A stretch of DNA of 64,000 bases from Nakamurella aerolata (lineage in GTDB: Bacteria; Actinomycetota; Actinomycetes; Mycobacteriales; Nakamurellaceae): NCBI RefSeq assembly GCF_013002705.1, contig NZ_JABEND010000003.1, positions 186,001 to 250,000 on the forward strand, read 5' to 3'. Below are positions 33,555-41,684 of the stretch, in pieces. Each line of letters begins with the position of its first letter. Position 1 is the first letter of the stretch. The position numbers and the translations under genes were made by a program. Under the pieces are notes generated by a model. That model did no database searches, was not told where the DNA came from, and was given only the letters and a program-made list of their open reading frames with translations.

Positions 33555-33971
33555 CTAGCTGTGTCGGGCGGGCTCCACCAAATGTTCACGCCCGGCCGGT
33601 GGCTGGTACGGCTCCGGCCAGAACTCGGTGATGCCGGTGATCAGCCCGGACGAGTCGAAGGTGAAAAAGCTGACAGCAGGCAGGGTTTCGGCGCCGACCT
33701 CCATGTCGATTCGCGAGACCGCACCCTCGGCGTCGGCCACAACGGTCCGCACGGTGGCATGCCAGATGTCGGGATACTCGGTGTTGAACCGCAGGTACCG
33801 CTCAGCACCACGGATGGTCTCGCCGGTCTGCGGCAGGTGATACACCACGTGCGGGTGCAGCAACTCGGCGTAGCTGCCCCACTGTCTGGCCTCGGCCAGC
33901 CGCCAGTACTCGTGCACCAGCGCACGATGCCGTTCCGCCGCACCGTCATCGGAACCGATCGGTTCAGTCAT
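33555..33971 (-). CDS. SnoaL-like/NTF2-fold protein
   Basis: This 138-residue protein starts at the ATG at 33971 (MTEPIGSDDG). The pattern ALVHEYWRLAEARQWGSYAE, then LHPHVVYHLPQTGETIRGAE and a beta-sheet rich C-terminus (GLITGITEFWPEPYQPP), is that of small SnoaL/NTF2 folds. Members include ketosteroid isomerase-like enzymes and binding proteins. No function can be assigned from its neighbours. Confidence 0.8.
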   Translation of the reverse strand: MTEPIGSDDGAAERHRALVHEYWRLAEARQWGSYAELLHPHVVYHLPQTGETIRGAERYLRFNTEYPDIWHATVRTVVADAEGAVSRIDMEVGAETLPAVSFFTFDSSGLITGITEFWPEPYQPPAGREHLVEPARHS

Positions 33972-34072
33972 GATCGGCACCGTAACGCCGGCCACCGACA
34001 CACCACCTGCTCGCGCCGCTCGTCACTGCGCTTCTCTCGCTTGCGCACCTGCTGCTCGCGCATCTGCGCCTT

Positions 34073-34090
34073 GCGCTTCCGCGGAAGCGC
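34073..34090. repeat. perfect 18-bp palindrome, family copy 1
   Basis: GCGCTTCCGCGGAAGCGC lies between the SnoaL-like and LacI genes. It is one of at least seven copies of the core GCTTCCGCGGAAGC in 34-47 kb. Confidence 0.95.
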
Positions 34091-34156
34091 CGAGGCCGGT
34101 GCGCATCCGCGCTACCACTGCCAACGCCGGCAGCCGCGGGCGTCCGGGCAACAGCG

Positions 34157-35236
34157 TCAGCCGTGATGCGGCGCGGTGGAGGTGCCAGCGACGAACGTCG
34201 TCGGGAGCATCACCTGCCGGGCGCGGTGCCGCACCGCCGGATCTAGCAGCAGACGTCCGGCCTCGCGGCCCTTGGCGGTGACCGGCTGCGACACGGTGGT
34301 GACGCCGGCGTCGAGGGCCGCCTTGACACCGTCGAAGCCGGTCACCGAGATGTCCTGCGGCACCCGCTTGTGCCGGCGCCGCAGTTCGCCGATGGCGCCC
34401 ATCGCCAACACATCAGAGGTCGCGACCAGCGCGGTGATGCCGGGGTCGAGCTCCAACACCTGGCCGGCGGCCGAGGCTCCGGCAGCGATCGAATGGTCGA
34501 AGCGTTCGACCACCGGGATCCGGTCCCAGGCCACCCCCGCCGCCTCGAAACCGTCGCGCAGACCGGCCAACCTGTTGCGCTGCACGTGATATCCCGCGCC
34601 CTCTTGGCGGCGCTCGTCCACCACGCCGTTGTGCTGATCTCGGCCCAGCCGCATACAGATCACGCCGATCCGCTTGTGCCCCAACGAGATCAGGTGATCG
34701 GCCATGTTCCGCATGGCCGCTCTGTCGTCGATGCCGACCAGATCGGCAGCGTCGGTCGCCGGCTGGTCGGAGATCACCGTCGGCACCGGCCGGGCCAGCA
34801 TCGCCGCCAAGAACGGGTCGTCCTCGGGCATCGAGTAGGCGACGAAGCCGTCGACCGCGGCGCGGGTAACACTGCGGACGTCGTCGGAATCGGGGCTGGC
34901 AGGCACCAGCAGCAGCCCGATGCCGGCGCGATCGCACTCCAGCGTCAGGCCCTCGAGAAACGCCACCGCCGCCGGGTCGCGGAAGGCGTACGAGACCTGC
35001 TCGGTGAGCAGCAGACCGATGGCACCGGCCTTGCGGGTCCGCAACGACCTGGCCACCGGATCGGGTCCGGCATAGCCGAGCCGCTCCGCGGCCTTCATCA
35101 CCCGTTCGCGCAGCGCGGGCGAGAGTTGATCCGGCCGGTTGTAGGCGTTGGACACCGTGGTGCGAGACACCCCGAGTTCCCGCGCCAGCGACGCCAGGGT
35201 GGCTCCCCCGCGCCCGACCAGCCGACCCGAATGCAT
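34157..35236 (-). CDS. LacI-family transcriptional repressor
   Basis: This 359-residue protein starts at the ATG at 35236. The N-terminal HTH is TLASLARELGVSRTTVSNAY, followed by the hinge helix (SPALRERVMKAAERLGY) and a periplasmic-binding-like sugar domain (GFVAYSMPEDDPF, ISVTGFDGVKAAL). It faces an MsmK-type ATPase gene, and a perfect LacI-type operator lies between them at 35305-35320. The inducer is probably a sugar or sugar phosphate. Confidence 0.92.
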   Translation of the reverse strand: MHSGRLVGRGGATLASLARELGVSRTTVSNAYNRPDQLSPALRERVMKAAERLGYAGPDPVARSLRTRKAGAIGLLLTEQVSYAFRDPAAVAFLEGLTLECDRAGIGLLLVPASPDSDDVRSVTRAAVDGFVAYSMPEDDPFLAAMLARPVPTVISDQPATDAADLVGIDDRAAMRNMADHLISLGHKRIGVICMRLGRDQHNGVVDERRQEGAGYHVQRNRLAGLRDGFEAAGVAWDRIPVVERFDHSIAAGASAAGQVLELDPGITALVATSDVLAMGAIGELRRRHKRVPQDISVTGFDGVKAALDAGVTTVSQPVTAKGREAGRLLLDPAVRHRARQVMLPTTFVAGTSTAPHHG

Positions 35237-35304
35237 CCCAGCACGGTAGCGGAGCCGCCGGAGCACCCGTCCGGCGCGCTCCTCGGCGCCCGAACGGGTG
35301 ATTC

Positions 35305-35320
35305 TGGAAAGCGCTTTCCA
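35305..35320. promoter_or_regulatory. LacI-type operator
   Basis: TGGAAAGCGCTTTCCA is a perfect 16-bp palindrome with the central CG typical of LacI-family sites. It lies 69 bp upstream of the LacI start and 107 bp upstream of the ABC ATPase start, so it can control both. No second copy was seen before the sugar transporter operon at 48.96 kb. Confidence 0.85.
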
Positions 35321-35426
35321 AGCCGCTCTTCCGTGTCGGCAATCGGGTGGTTAGCGTGGGTGGTGCCGCAATCGGCACGCGCACTCGCTTGCGTGGCACT
35401 CCCAGAGTCGAGAGGAACCCCACCCG

Positions 35427-36602
35427 ATGGCAGACGTCATTTACGACAGCGCATCCCGCATCTACCCCGGTAACCCGCCGGTCCGCGCCGTCGACAAGCT
35501 CAACCTGAACATCGCCGACGGCGAGTTCCTGGTGCTGGTCGGCCCGTCCGGTTCCGGAAAGTCGACGGCGCTGCGCATGCTGGCCGGCCTCGAGGACGTC
35601 AACGAGGGGCGCATCCTGATCGCCGACCGCGACGTCACCAACGTGCCGCCGAAGAACCGCGACATCGCCATGGTGTTCCAGAGCTACGCGCTGTACCCGC
35701 ACATGACGGTCGCCGAGAACATGGGCTTCGCGCTGAAGCTGCGCGGCGTGTCCAAGAGCGAGATCGCCACCAAGGTCAAGGAGGCCGCCGGCCTGCTCGA
35801 CCTGGAGAAGTACCTCGACCGCAAGCCGAAGGCCCTCTCCGGCGGCCAGCGCCAGCGTGTCGCGATGGGTCGCGCCATCGTTCGCGAGCCTTCCGTCTTC
35901 CTGATGGACGAGCCGCTGTCGAACCTTGACGCCAAGCTGCGCGTCGAGACCCGCGCCAACATCGCCGAGCTGCAGGCCCGGCTCAAGACCACCACCGTCT
36001 ACGTGACCCACGACCAGGTCGAGGCGATGACCATGGGCGACCGGGTGGCTGTGCTGAAAGACGGTCTGCTGCAACAGGTTGACACCCCGCGCGCGCTCTA
36101 CGACCGTCCCGCCAACGTCTTTGTCGCCGGCTTCATGGGGTCGCCTGCGATGAACATCATGACGCTGCCGCTGGCCGACAACGGCGTCAAGCTGGGCGAG
36201 ACCATCGTCCCGCTGCCGCGCGACATTCTGTCCGAGGCGTCGTCCGAGGGCCTCAAGGAGGTCACCTTCGGTGTCCGCCCGGAGAACCTGCGCCTGGGCA
36301 GCGAGGGCGTGCCGGTGACGGTCGACCTGGTCGAGGAGTTGGGCGCCGACTCGTACGTGCACGGGCACGGGCCGGACGGCGAACGCCTGGTGATCCGCAC
36401 CGACGCCAGGGTGCAGCTCACCCAGGGCGCCACCGTGCGCGCCACCGTGCAGGACGGCGACCACGTCCACGTGTTCAACCCGACCAACGGCGAGCGGCTG
36501 AAGTCGTCGTCGGCGGTCCCGGCCGCAGACGGGCCGGCCGGTGCGGCGGGCGCCGTGCAGACCGGCGGCACCCAGCCGGCATCGCTGAGCAAGGACGCCT
36601 GA
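35427..36602 (+). CDS. MsmK/UgpC-type sugar ABC transporter ATPase
   Basis: This 391-residue protein has Walker A GPSGSGKST, Q-loop VFQSYALYPHM, signature LSGGQRQRVAMGR, Walker B VFLMDEPLSNLD and H-loop YVTHDQ. A TOBE domain follows after residue 240 (EVTFGVRPENLRLG). Such ATPases energise one or several CUT1 sugar importers. The CUT1 operon at 48.96-54.1 kb has two permeases and a binding protein but no ATPase, so this gene is its likely partner. Confidence 0.95.
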   Translation: MADVIYDSASRIYPGNPPVRAVDKLNLNIADGEFLVLVGPSGSGKSTALRMLAGLEDVNEGRILIADRDVTNVPPKNRDIAMVFQSYALYPHMTVAENMGFALKLRGVSKSEIATKVKEAAGLLDLEKYLDRKPKALSGGQRQRVAMGRAIVREPSVFLMDEPLSNLDAKLRVETRANIAELQARLKTTTVYVTHDQVEAMTMGDRVAVLKDGLLQQVDTPRALYDRPANVFVAGFMGSPAMNIMTLPLADNGVKLGETIVPLPRDILSEASSEGLKEVTFGVRPENLRLGSEGVPVTVDLVEELGADSYVHGHGPDGERLVIRTDARVQLTQGATVRATVQDGDHVHVFNPTNGERLKSSSAVPAADGPAGAAGAVQTGGTQPASLSKDA

Positions 36603-36663
36603 GCACACGGCCTGGGCACGGCCTGACCACACAGCCTGAAATAACAGCAGTACCGCCGAGCAG

Positions 36664-36699
36664 GGGCGGTCACCATCGGACTTCCGGTGGTGGCCGCCC
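36664..36699 (+). terminator. terminator after the MsmK-type gene
   Basis: GGGCGG (36664-36669) and CCGCCC (36694-36699), with inner CACCA/TGGTG, form a hairpin followed by TTGTTGGTTT, close to a classical intrinsic terminator. Confidence 0.8.
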
Positions 36700-36705
36700 T
36701 TGTTG

Positions 36706-36835
36706 GTTTCTCCTGACGACGGTTCTTCTGATGGCGAGTTCTGCTGACGGCGGGTTCTTCGGGCGCTTGATTCGTCGGGCGCTTGGTTCCCTTGCGCGCT
36801 TGCGTCTTGGGCGCTTGGTTCCTCAAGAACCGTCG
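36706..36835. repeat. degenerate 16-bp minisatellite upstream of znuA
   Basis: About eight 16-bp units can be laid out between the terminator and the Zur-type site. The clearest are the GGGCGCTTGGTT-containing units around 36776-36825; earlier units read CTGACGACGGTT and CTGCTGACGGCGGGTT. No ORF here is credible. Confidence 0.6.
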
Positions 36836-36845
36836 AGGTGCTAGT

Positions 36846-36870
36846 GTTAATGGAAACCATTCCCATTAAC
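36846..36870 (+). promoter_or_regulatory. Zur-type zinc-uptake operator
   Basis: GTTAATGG (36846-36853) and CCATTAAC (36863-36870) are perfect 8-bp arms around AAACCATTC. The AT-rich dyad stands 24 bp before the znuA start. Zur boxes of actinobacteria are dyads with TAATG/CATTA arms, so zinc-loaded Zur should repress znuACB here. Confidence 0.75.
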
Positions 36871-36893
36871 TGTCATTCGCCCAGGAGAGCTGC

Positions 36894-37904
36894 GTGCACC
36901 CGCCCCACCGTCGAACCGCGCTGCTCGCGCTGGCCACCACGCTCGGCCTGCTGGTCGCCGGCTGTGGCAGCGCCGAGTCGGCCACTAGCGGCGCCTCCAG
37001 CAGCGGCGCCGGTGGTGGCCAGTTGTCGATCGTGACCACCACCAACGTGTACGCGGCGATCGCTCGCGCGGTGGCTGGCGACCGCGCGCGGGTGACGGCG
37101 ATTCTGGACGATCCGTCGGCCGATCCGCACTCGTTCGAGGCCACCCCCGCCGACCAGGTCGCCATCGGCAAGGCGAACGTGGTGATCGCCAACGGCGGCG
37201 GGTACGACGATTTCGCCATGAAGATGGTGGAGGCGGCGCCGTCACATCCCGCGTTGCTCGATGCCGTCGAGATCTCCGGGCTGGACGCGGGTGGCCACCC
37301 GCACGCATCCGCCGATGCCGCCTCGGGCGCCGGCGAACCAGCCGGGCACGACCACGGCGTGTTCAACGAGCACGTGTTCTACAGCTATCCGGCAATGGCG
37401 AAGCTGGCGAATGCCCTGGCGGACAAGCTTTCTGCTGACGATCCGGCCGGCGCCGCGGCGTTCAGGAAGAATGCCGCCAGCTTCACTGCCGGTCTGGACA
37501 AGCTCACCGCTCAGGCAACGGATGTCGGCAAGAAGTACCCAGGACGCAGGGCGGTGGTCACCGAGCCGGTGGCCGGATACCTGCTCGACACCATCGGCAT
37601 CGCCGACGCCACCCCGGAGAGCTTCGCCGAGGCCGTCGAAGAAGAGAACGATCCTTCGGTGAAGGACGTCGCCGCGGTGTCTGATCTGCTGAAGCAGCAC
37701 CAGGTTTCGCTGCTGGTGTACAACGATCAAACGTCCGGCCCTGTCACCGACCAGGTGCAGCGCACGGCCGAGTCCGCCGGGATTCCGGTGGCGCCGGTGA
37801 GCGAAACCCTGCCGCCGGGTGTCGACAGCTACCTCACCTGGCAGCAACGGACCATCGGCGGCCTTGCGTCGGCATTGGCGGCGGCACCGGAGGCCGGCCG
37901 ATGA
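36894..37904 (+). CDS. znuA: zinc ABC transporter substrate-binding lipoprotein
   Basis: This 336-residue protein starts at a GTG after an AGGAG site. The lipobox LVAGC places the lipid on Cys24. Cluster A-I features include VTTTNVYAAIARAVAG, DPSADPHSFEATPAD and a short His-rich loop (GGHPHASAD, GHDHG) that would collect zinc. VFYSYPAMAKLANALA and LLVYNDQTSGPVTDQV complete the fold. It delivers Zn(II) to the ZnuB permease. Confidence 0.93.
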   Translation: MHPPHRRTALLALATTLGLLVAGCGSAESATSGASSSGAGGGQLSIVTTTNVYAAIARAVAGDRARVTAILDDPSADPHSFEATPADQVAIGKANVVIANGGGYDDFAMKMVEAAPSHPALLDAVEISGLDAGGHPHASADAASGAGEPAGHDHGVFNEHVFYSYPAMAKLANALADKLSADDPAGAAAFRKNAASFTAGLDKLTAQATDVGKKYPGRRAVVTEPVAGYLLDTIGIADATPESFAEAVEEENDPSVKDVAAVSDLLKQHQVSLLVYNDQTSGPVTDQVQRTAESAGIPVAPVSETLPPGVDSYLTWQQRTIGGLASALAAAPEAGR

Positions 37905-38767
37905 CAGAGCGTCCGGCGGTCCAGCGGCTGGCCAACGATCACGCGCTGGCGGCCAGCAATCCCACTCCGGCGGTGCATCTGCGGGACGCCGGCCTGACGT
38001 TCGGCGACCGAACCCTGTGGGATCACTTGTCTTTGGACATCGCGCCGGGTGAGTTCGTCGCGGTGCTCGGACCGAACGGCGCGGGCAAGACCAGTTTGCT
38101 GCGGGTGCTGCTCGGCATGCAGAAGCTGACCACCGGTTCGGTGACCGTTGACGGACGTCCGGTGAACCGCGGGTCGCGTCGGATCGGATACGTCCCGCAG
38201 CAACGGAACTTCGACCCGACGCTGCCGGTGCGGGCACGCGATCTGGTGTCGTTCGGCGTCGACGGTCACCGTTGGGGCATTCCGTTGCCGTCGCGCAGCC
38301 GCACCGCTGCGGTCAACCGGGCGTTGGCGCAGGTCGGCGCCACCCGCTACGCCGACGCCCCGGTCGGCATGCTGTCCGGCGGTGAGCAGCAGCGGCTGCG
38401 GATCGCGCAAGCGCTGGTGACCGATCCGTCCGTGCTGTTGTGCGACGAACCGCTGCTCAGCCTCGACCTTGCCCACCAGCAGGCGGTGGCCGACCTGATT
38501 GACAAGCGCCGCAAGGAGTTCGACACAGCGGTGGTGTTCGTCACGCACGAGATCAACCCGATCCTGCCGATGGTCGACCGGGTGCTGTATCTGGTGGACG
38601 GGCGGTTCCGGATCGGGGCGCCGGACGAGGTGATGACGTCGTCTGTGCTGAGCGAGCTGTACGGCGCGCCGATCGATGTGCTGCACGCCGGCGATCAGAT
38701 CGTGGTGCTCGGCACCGATCACCATGCCCATCACGGCGAACACGATGTGGTGAAGGCGATTCCATGA
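37901..38767 (+). CDS. znuC: zinc ABC transporter ATP-binding protein
   Basis: This 288-residue protein overlaps znuA (ATGA). Walker A is GPNGAGKTS, signature LSGGEQQRLRIAQ, Walker B VLLCDEPLLSLD and H-loop FVTHEI. The C-terminus is His-rich (GTDHHAHHGEHD), which could bind zinc and gate transport. It powers ZnuB. Confidence 0.94.
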   Translation: MTERPAVQRLANDHALAASNPTPAVHLRDAGLTFGDRTLWDHLSLDIAPGEFVAVLGPNGAGKTSLLRVLLGMQKLTTGSVTVDGRPVNRGSRRIGYVPQQRNFDPTLPVRARDLVSFGVDGHRWGIPLPSRSRTAAVNRALAQVGATRYADAPVGMLSGGEQQRLRIAQALVTDPSVLLCDEPLLSLDLAHQQAVADLIDKRRKEFDTAVVFVTHEINPILPMVDRVLYLVDGRFRIGAPDEVMTSSVLSELYGAPIDVLHAGDQIVVLGTDHHAHHGEHDVVKAIP

Positions 38768-39735
38768 TGTCGACCAGCCTGCTGATGCCGTCCGCGCTGC
38801 CAGATCCGTTGCGGTCAGAGTGGTTCTCGTTGCCATCGATCTCCGAGCAACTGCCTTACGTGCACGGGGCGCTGATCGCCGGGCTGATTCTCGGGGTGCT
38901 CGGCGGGTTGATCGGCCCGTTGATTCAGGCGCGGGACTTGGCTTTTGCCGTGCACGGCACCTCGGAGATGTCGTTCGCGGGGGGCGCGGCCGCGCTGTTG
39001 TTCTTCGGCCAGGGCGTCGCCGCCACGGGCACCATCGTGGCGACCGGTTCGATTGTCGGGTCGGTGTTGGCGGCCGTGTTGTTCGGGGTATTGGGACAGC
39101 GAGCTCGTGATCGCAACTCCGCGATCGGGGTGATCCTGCCGTTCGGGCTCGGGCTGGGCGTGTTGTTCCTGGCGCTGTACCCGGGGCGCTCGTCGAACAA
39201 GTTCGGGTTGTTGATCGGGCAGATCGTGTCAGTATCGGACAATCAGCTGTGGTTGCTGTCCGGCGTGGCGGTGGTGGTGATCGCCGGGCTTGCGGTGATG
39301 GCGCGGCCGTTGCTGTTTGCCTCCGTCGACCCCGATGTTGCTGCGGCACGCGGAGTTCCGGTTCGCGGGCTCACCCTGGTGTTCATGCTGCTGCTGGGGC
39401 TGACGGTGGCGATGACGGTGCAGGTGGTCGGTGCGTTGTTGGTGCTGGCGCTGCTGATCACGCCGACCGCGGCGGCGGCCCGCATCACCGCGTCGCCGTT
39501 GTGGGTCACCGTGTGGTCGGTGATCTTCGCGGTGGTCAGCGCGGTCGGCGGCATCATTCTCTCGCTGACGCCTGGGCTGCCGACGTCGCCGTTCATCACC
39601 TCGCTCGCATTCGCCATCTACTTGGTGTGCAGGGTGATCGGTGCGATCCGGGTGCGCCGTGGTTGGAGCAAGCGTGGTGCCGGGTCGCTCACGCCGGTGG
39701 CAGTTGCTGCCGGGTCTGCCCAGCCGTCCCATTGA
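38764..39735 (+). CDS. znuB: zinc ABC transporter permease
   Basis: This 323-residue ABC-3 family membrane protein has eight or nine helices (LIAGLILGVLGGLIGPLIQ, and VVGALLVLALLITPTAAAA as the family signature). It overlaps znuC by ATGA. The C-terminal codons run into a 16-bp minisatellite, so the last few residues (AGSAQPSH) may be repeat-derived. Confidence 0.94.
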   Translation: MMSTSLLMPSALPDPLRSEWFSLPSISEQLPYVHGALIAGLILGVLGGLIGPLIQARDLAFAVHGTSEMSFAGGAAALLFFGQGVAATGTIVATGSIVGSVLAAVLFGVLGQRARDRNSAIGVILPFGLGLGVLFLALYPGRSSNKFGLLIGQIVSVSDNQLWLLSGVAVVVIAGLAVMARPLLFASVDPDVAAARGVPVRGLTLVFMLLLGLTVAMTVQVVGALLVLALLITPTAAAARITASPLWVTVWSVIFAVVSAVGGIILSLTPGLPTSPFITSLAFAIYLVCRVIGAIRVRRGWSKRGAGSLTPVAVAAGSAQPSH

Positions 39736-39891
39736 TCAGCCCTCCCATTGATCAGCCGTCCACCTGACCAGCCGTCGACCTGACCAGCCGTCCACCTGAC
39801 CAAGTCGTGCGCGCCGTTCGACTGACCAACCGTGCACCTGCTCAGCCGGCCACCTGTCCAGCCGTCCAACTGACCAAGTCGTGCGCGCCGT
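39718..39891. repeat. 16-bp minisatellite at the znuB/glycosidase convergent ends
   Basis: Units of the form CAGCCGTCCACCTGAC repeat about nine times with a 16-bp period. A longer unit, CTGACCAAGTCGTGCGCGCC, appears twice, near 39797 and 39869. The array starts inside the znuB stop region and ends inside the 3' codons of the glycosidase-like gene, where it is read as the AHDLVSWTAGQVAG tail. Confidence 0.85.
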
Positions 39892-40900
39892 CCGGGCGGG
39901 GCGCCTCCGCGTAGAACCTCAGTCCCCCACCGGGTTCCGCCACAACGCTGACGTGCCGCACCGGCCAGGTCTGACCGCCGGCGCCGGCGCGCATGCCGGA
40001 CTCGAACGGCACCGATGCGTAGCGCCGGCCGTCCCACCGGGCCAGTCCGGTGGTCTCCTCCCAGTTCGACTCGGCGTCGGGACGTCCGTCGTACAACAGG
40101 TAAGGCGGCATGGCGCCGACGCCGGATTCCGTTGCGACGTCTAGCGTTTCGGTTCCGTCAGCGGTGCCCGCACCGGCGGGATCACCCGCATCGGCACCGT
40201 GGCCAGCCCCGGCGCGGGCATCGGGACCGGCACCGCGGCCGGCATCCTGCGTCATCGGCGGTAGCACCGCGGTGGCCCGCGCCCCGTGCTCGTCCCAGGC
40301 GCCCGGCCGTCCCGCGAGCACGTCGCCGCGGTCCGACCAGCCGAGCCCGTCCGCACTGGTGTACAGCCGCGTGGTCATCCGGTCTTCGGCGTCCGGGATG
40401 TCGAGCGGGTGGCAGGTGACCAGCATCAGCCAGCCGGTGCCGTCGTGCCAGATCACCGGGTCCTTCACGCCGACCTCGTCGCTGCCGGGAAGCACCACGA
40501 GACGATCGGCGGTGGACGCGAGCTCGCGGGCAGTCGCTGCGGTCCTTGCCTCGATCCACCAGTGCTTGGAATCCCTTGTGGCACAGGACAAGTAGAGTCG
40601 CAGCCGCCCGTCGGCGAGCCGTACCAGCGCCGGACGCTCCAGCGACGCCGGCCGTAGATCGTCCGGAAAATCGTCGACGGTGACGCTGCCCTCGGTCTCG
40701 AAGTTGACGCCGTCGGAGCTGACGGCAACGTGCGCCGCGACGCCACGGCCGGCGTGCAGCGGCCGCCGCTCTCGCCACGTCAGCCAGTACCGCCCGTCGA
40801 GGACGGCAGCGCTGGCCGCACCGGACCAGTTGCCCTCACCGGACGCCGGCGCTGGCACGACAACCGTGGTCTGCTCGGGTGGGGTCAGCGGGATACTCAC
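39842..40900 (-). CDS. glycoside hydrolase-like beta-propeller protein (GH43/GH32-like)
   Basis: This 352-residue protein starts at the GTG at 40900, preceded by AAGGAGAT. Repeated beta-blade motifs (DGRYWLTWRERRP, DGRLRLYLSCATRD, GTGWLMLVTCHPL) and acidic residues in GVKDPVIW and WDEHGARATAV suit a five-bladed glycosidase active site. A Gly/Ala/Asp-rich insert (about residues 215-255) interrupts the fold. The C-terminus ends in minisatellite sequence. There is no signal peptide, so it may act on imported oligosaccharides. Confidence 0.6.
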   Translation of the reverse strand: MSIPLTPPEQTTVVVPAPASGEGNWSGAASAAVLDGRYWLTWRERRPLHAGRGVAAHVAVSSDGVNFETEGSVTVDDFPDDLRPASLERPALVRLADGRLRLYLSCATRDSKHWWIEARTAATARELASTADRLVVLPGSDEVGVKDPVIWHDGTGWLMLVTCHPLDIPDAEDRMTTRLYTSADGLGWSDRGDVLAGRPGAWDEHGARATAVLPPMTQDAGRGAGPDARAGAGHGADAGDPAGAGTADGTETLDVATESGVGAMPPYLLYDGRPDAESNWEETTGLARWDGRRYASVPFESGMRAGAGGQTWPVRHVSVVAEPGGGLRFYAEAPRPDGAHDLVSWTAGQVAG

Positions 40901-41202
40901 CGGATCTCCTTCTGTTCGTGCCCGTTCGCGATGCCCTGTCTTCCGCTCGTCGGGTCGGTCCGATCACGTCTCACTCGGACGATCCCGCCCCCTCCAGTGC
41001 GTGGCATCTGTTGCGCAACACCTCCAGTGTGCGCGGCGAGTCCGGTCCGCGCGCACCCGCGACGGTGCCCGGCGTGTGCGGCCCTGCCTCCGTTCGCATC
41101 GTCGCGCTTGCGTGGAAGCGCCTGGTCGGCGGGTTGAGCGTGGTCACCTGGGGTGTTCTCTCTGGTTGCGCGGCGTGAGATCGACCTGGGACGGGTGCCG
41201 GG
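40901..41202. other. 302-bp intergenic region
   Basis: No gene was seen. It holds the upstream region of the glycosidase-like gene and, at 41104-41121, GCGCTTGCGTGGAAGCGC, a degenerate member of the palindrome family (two mismatches). Confidence 0.6.
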
Positions 41203-41655
41203 TCAGTCCCCTGCCTCGACGAGCGCCGCACGTAGCTTGCGTAACAACCGATTCAGCGTGTCTTGCTCCCGCAGGGTGAGACCGCGCAGAAACTCGCGTT
41301 CGCTCCCGGTGGCCGAGCTTGCCAGTCGCTCAGCTGTTCTTCGGCCCTTGGGTGTCAGGTCGATCAAGCGCCGTCGGCGGTCTGACGGGTCGACTGCTCG
41401 CCGGACCAGTCCCCTCGATTCGAGGCTGTCCACTATCGGCACGACGTTGCGCGGATCGACCGCGATGTATCTGGCCAGCGCCTGCTGGCCAACCTGGTGG
41501 TGAGACTGCAGGGCGAGCAGCACTGCGTGCTCGTGAGGGCTGAGGCCGTGGGTTTGCAGCATCGCCTGCCAACTGCGCGTCGCCATCGATCCGAGCCGTG
41601 CGAGTAGGAATCCCGTTGCCGACTCAAACGGGAGTGCGTCTTCAGCCATGGACAT
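41203..41655 (-). CDS. MarR-family transcriptional regulator
   Basis: This protein has 150 residues from ATG 41655, or 148 from ATG 41649. The winged helix is LSPHEHAVLLALQSHHQVGQ, then LARYIAVDPRNVVPIVDSLE and LVRRAVDPSDRRRRLIDLT, a standard MarR pattern. It is divergent from an SDR gene with a 21-bp perfect dyad over the shared start region, so it most likely represses both. Base composition of this pair is lower in GC than the neighbours, hinting at acquisition. Confidence 0.92.
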   Translation of the reverse strand: MSMAEDALPFESATGFLLARLGSMATRSWQAMLQTHGLSPHEHAVLLALQSHHQVGQQALARYIAVDPRNVVPIVDSLESRGLVRRAVDPSDRRRRLIDLTPKGRRTAERLASSATGSEREFLRGLTLREQDTLNRLLRKLRAALVEAGD

Positions 41656-41659
41656 ATTC

Positions 41660-41684
41660 TATGATAGACATGGAACATGTCTAT
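41660..41684. promoter_or_regulatory. MarR operator and SDR promoter overlapping the start codon
   Basis: ATAGACATG-GAA-CATGTCTAT (41664-41684) is a perfect dyad with 9-bp arms. TATGAT (41660-41665) is a good -10 for the SDR gene, which would start nearly leaderless at ATG 41677, inside the dyad. Confidence 0.8.

Noticed and set aside
34413-36866. 817-codon minus-strand open frame over the LacI and MsmK genes
   Set aside because: It crosses two clear genes and an operator region and has low-complexity content; it is a composition artefact.
39718-39891. possible CRISPR array
   Set aside because: Units are 16 bp and contiguous with no unique spacers of 30-40 bp and no cas genes nearby.
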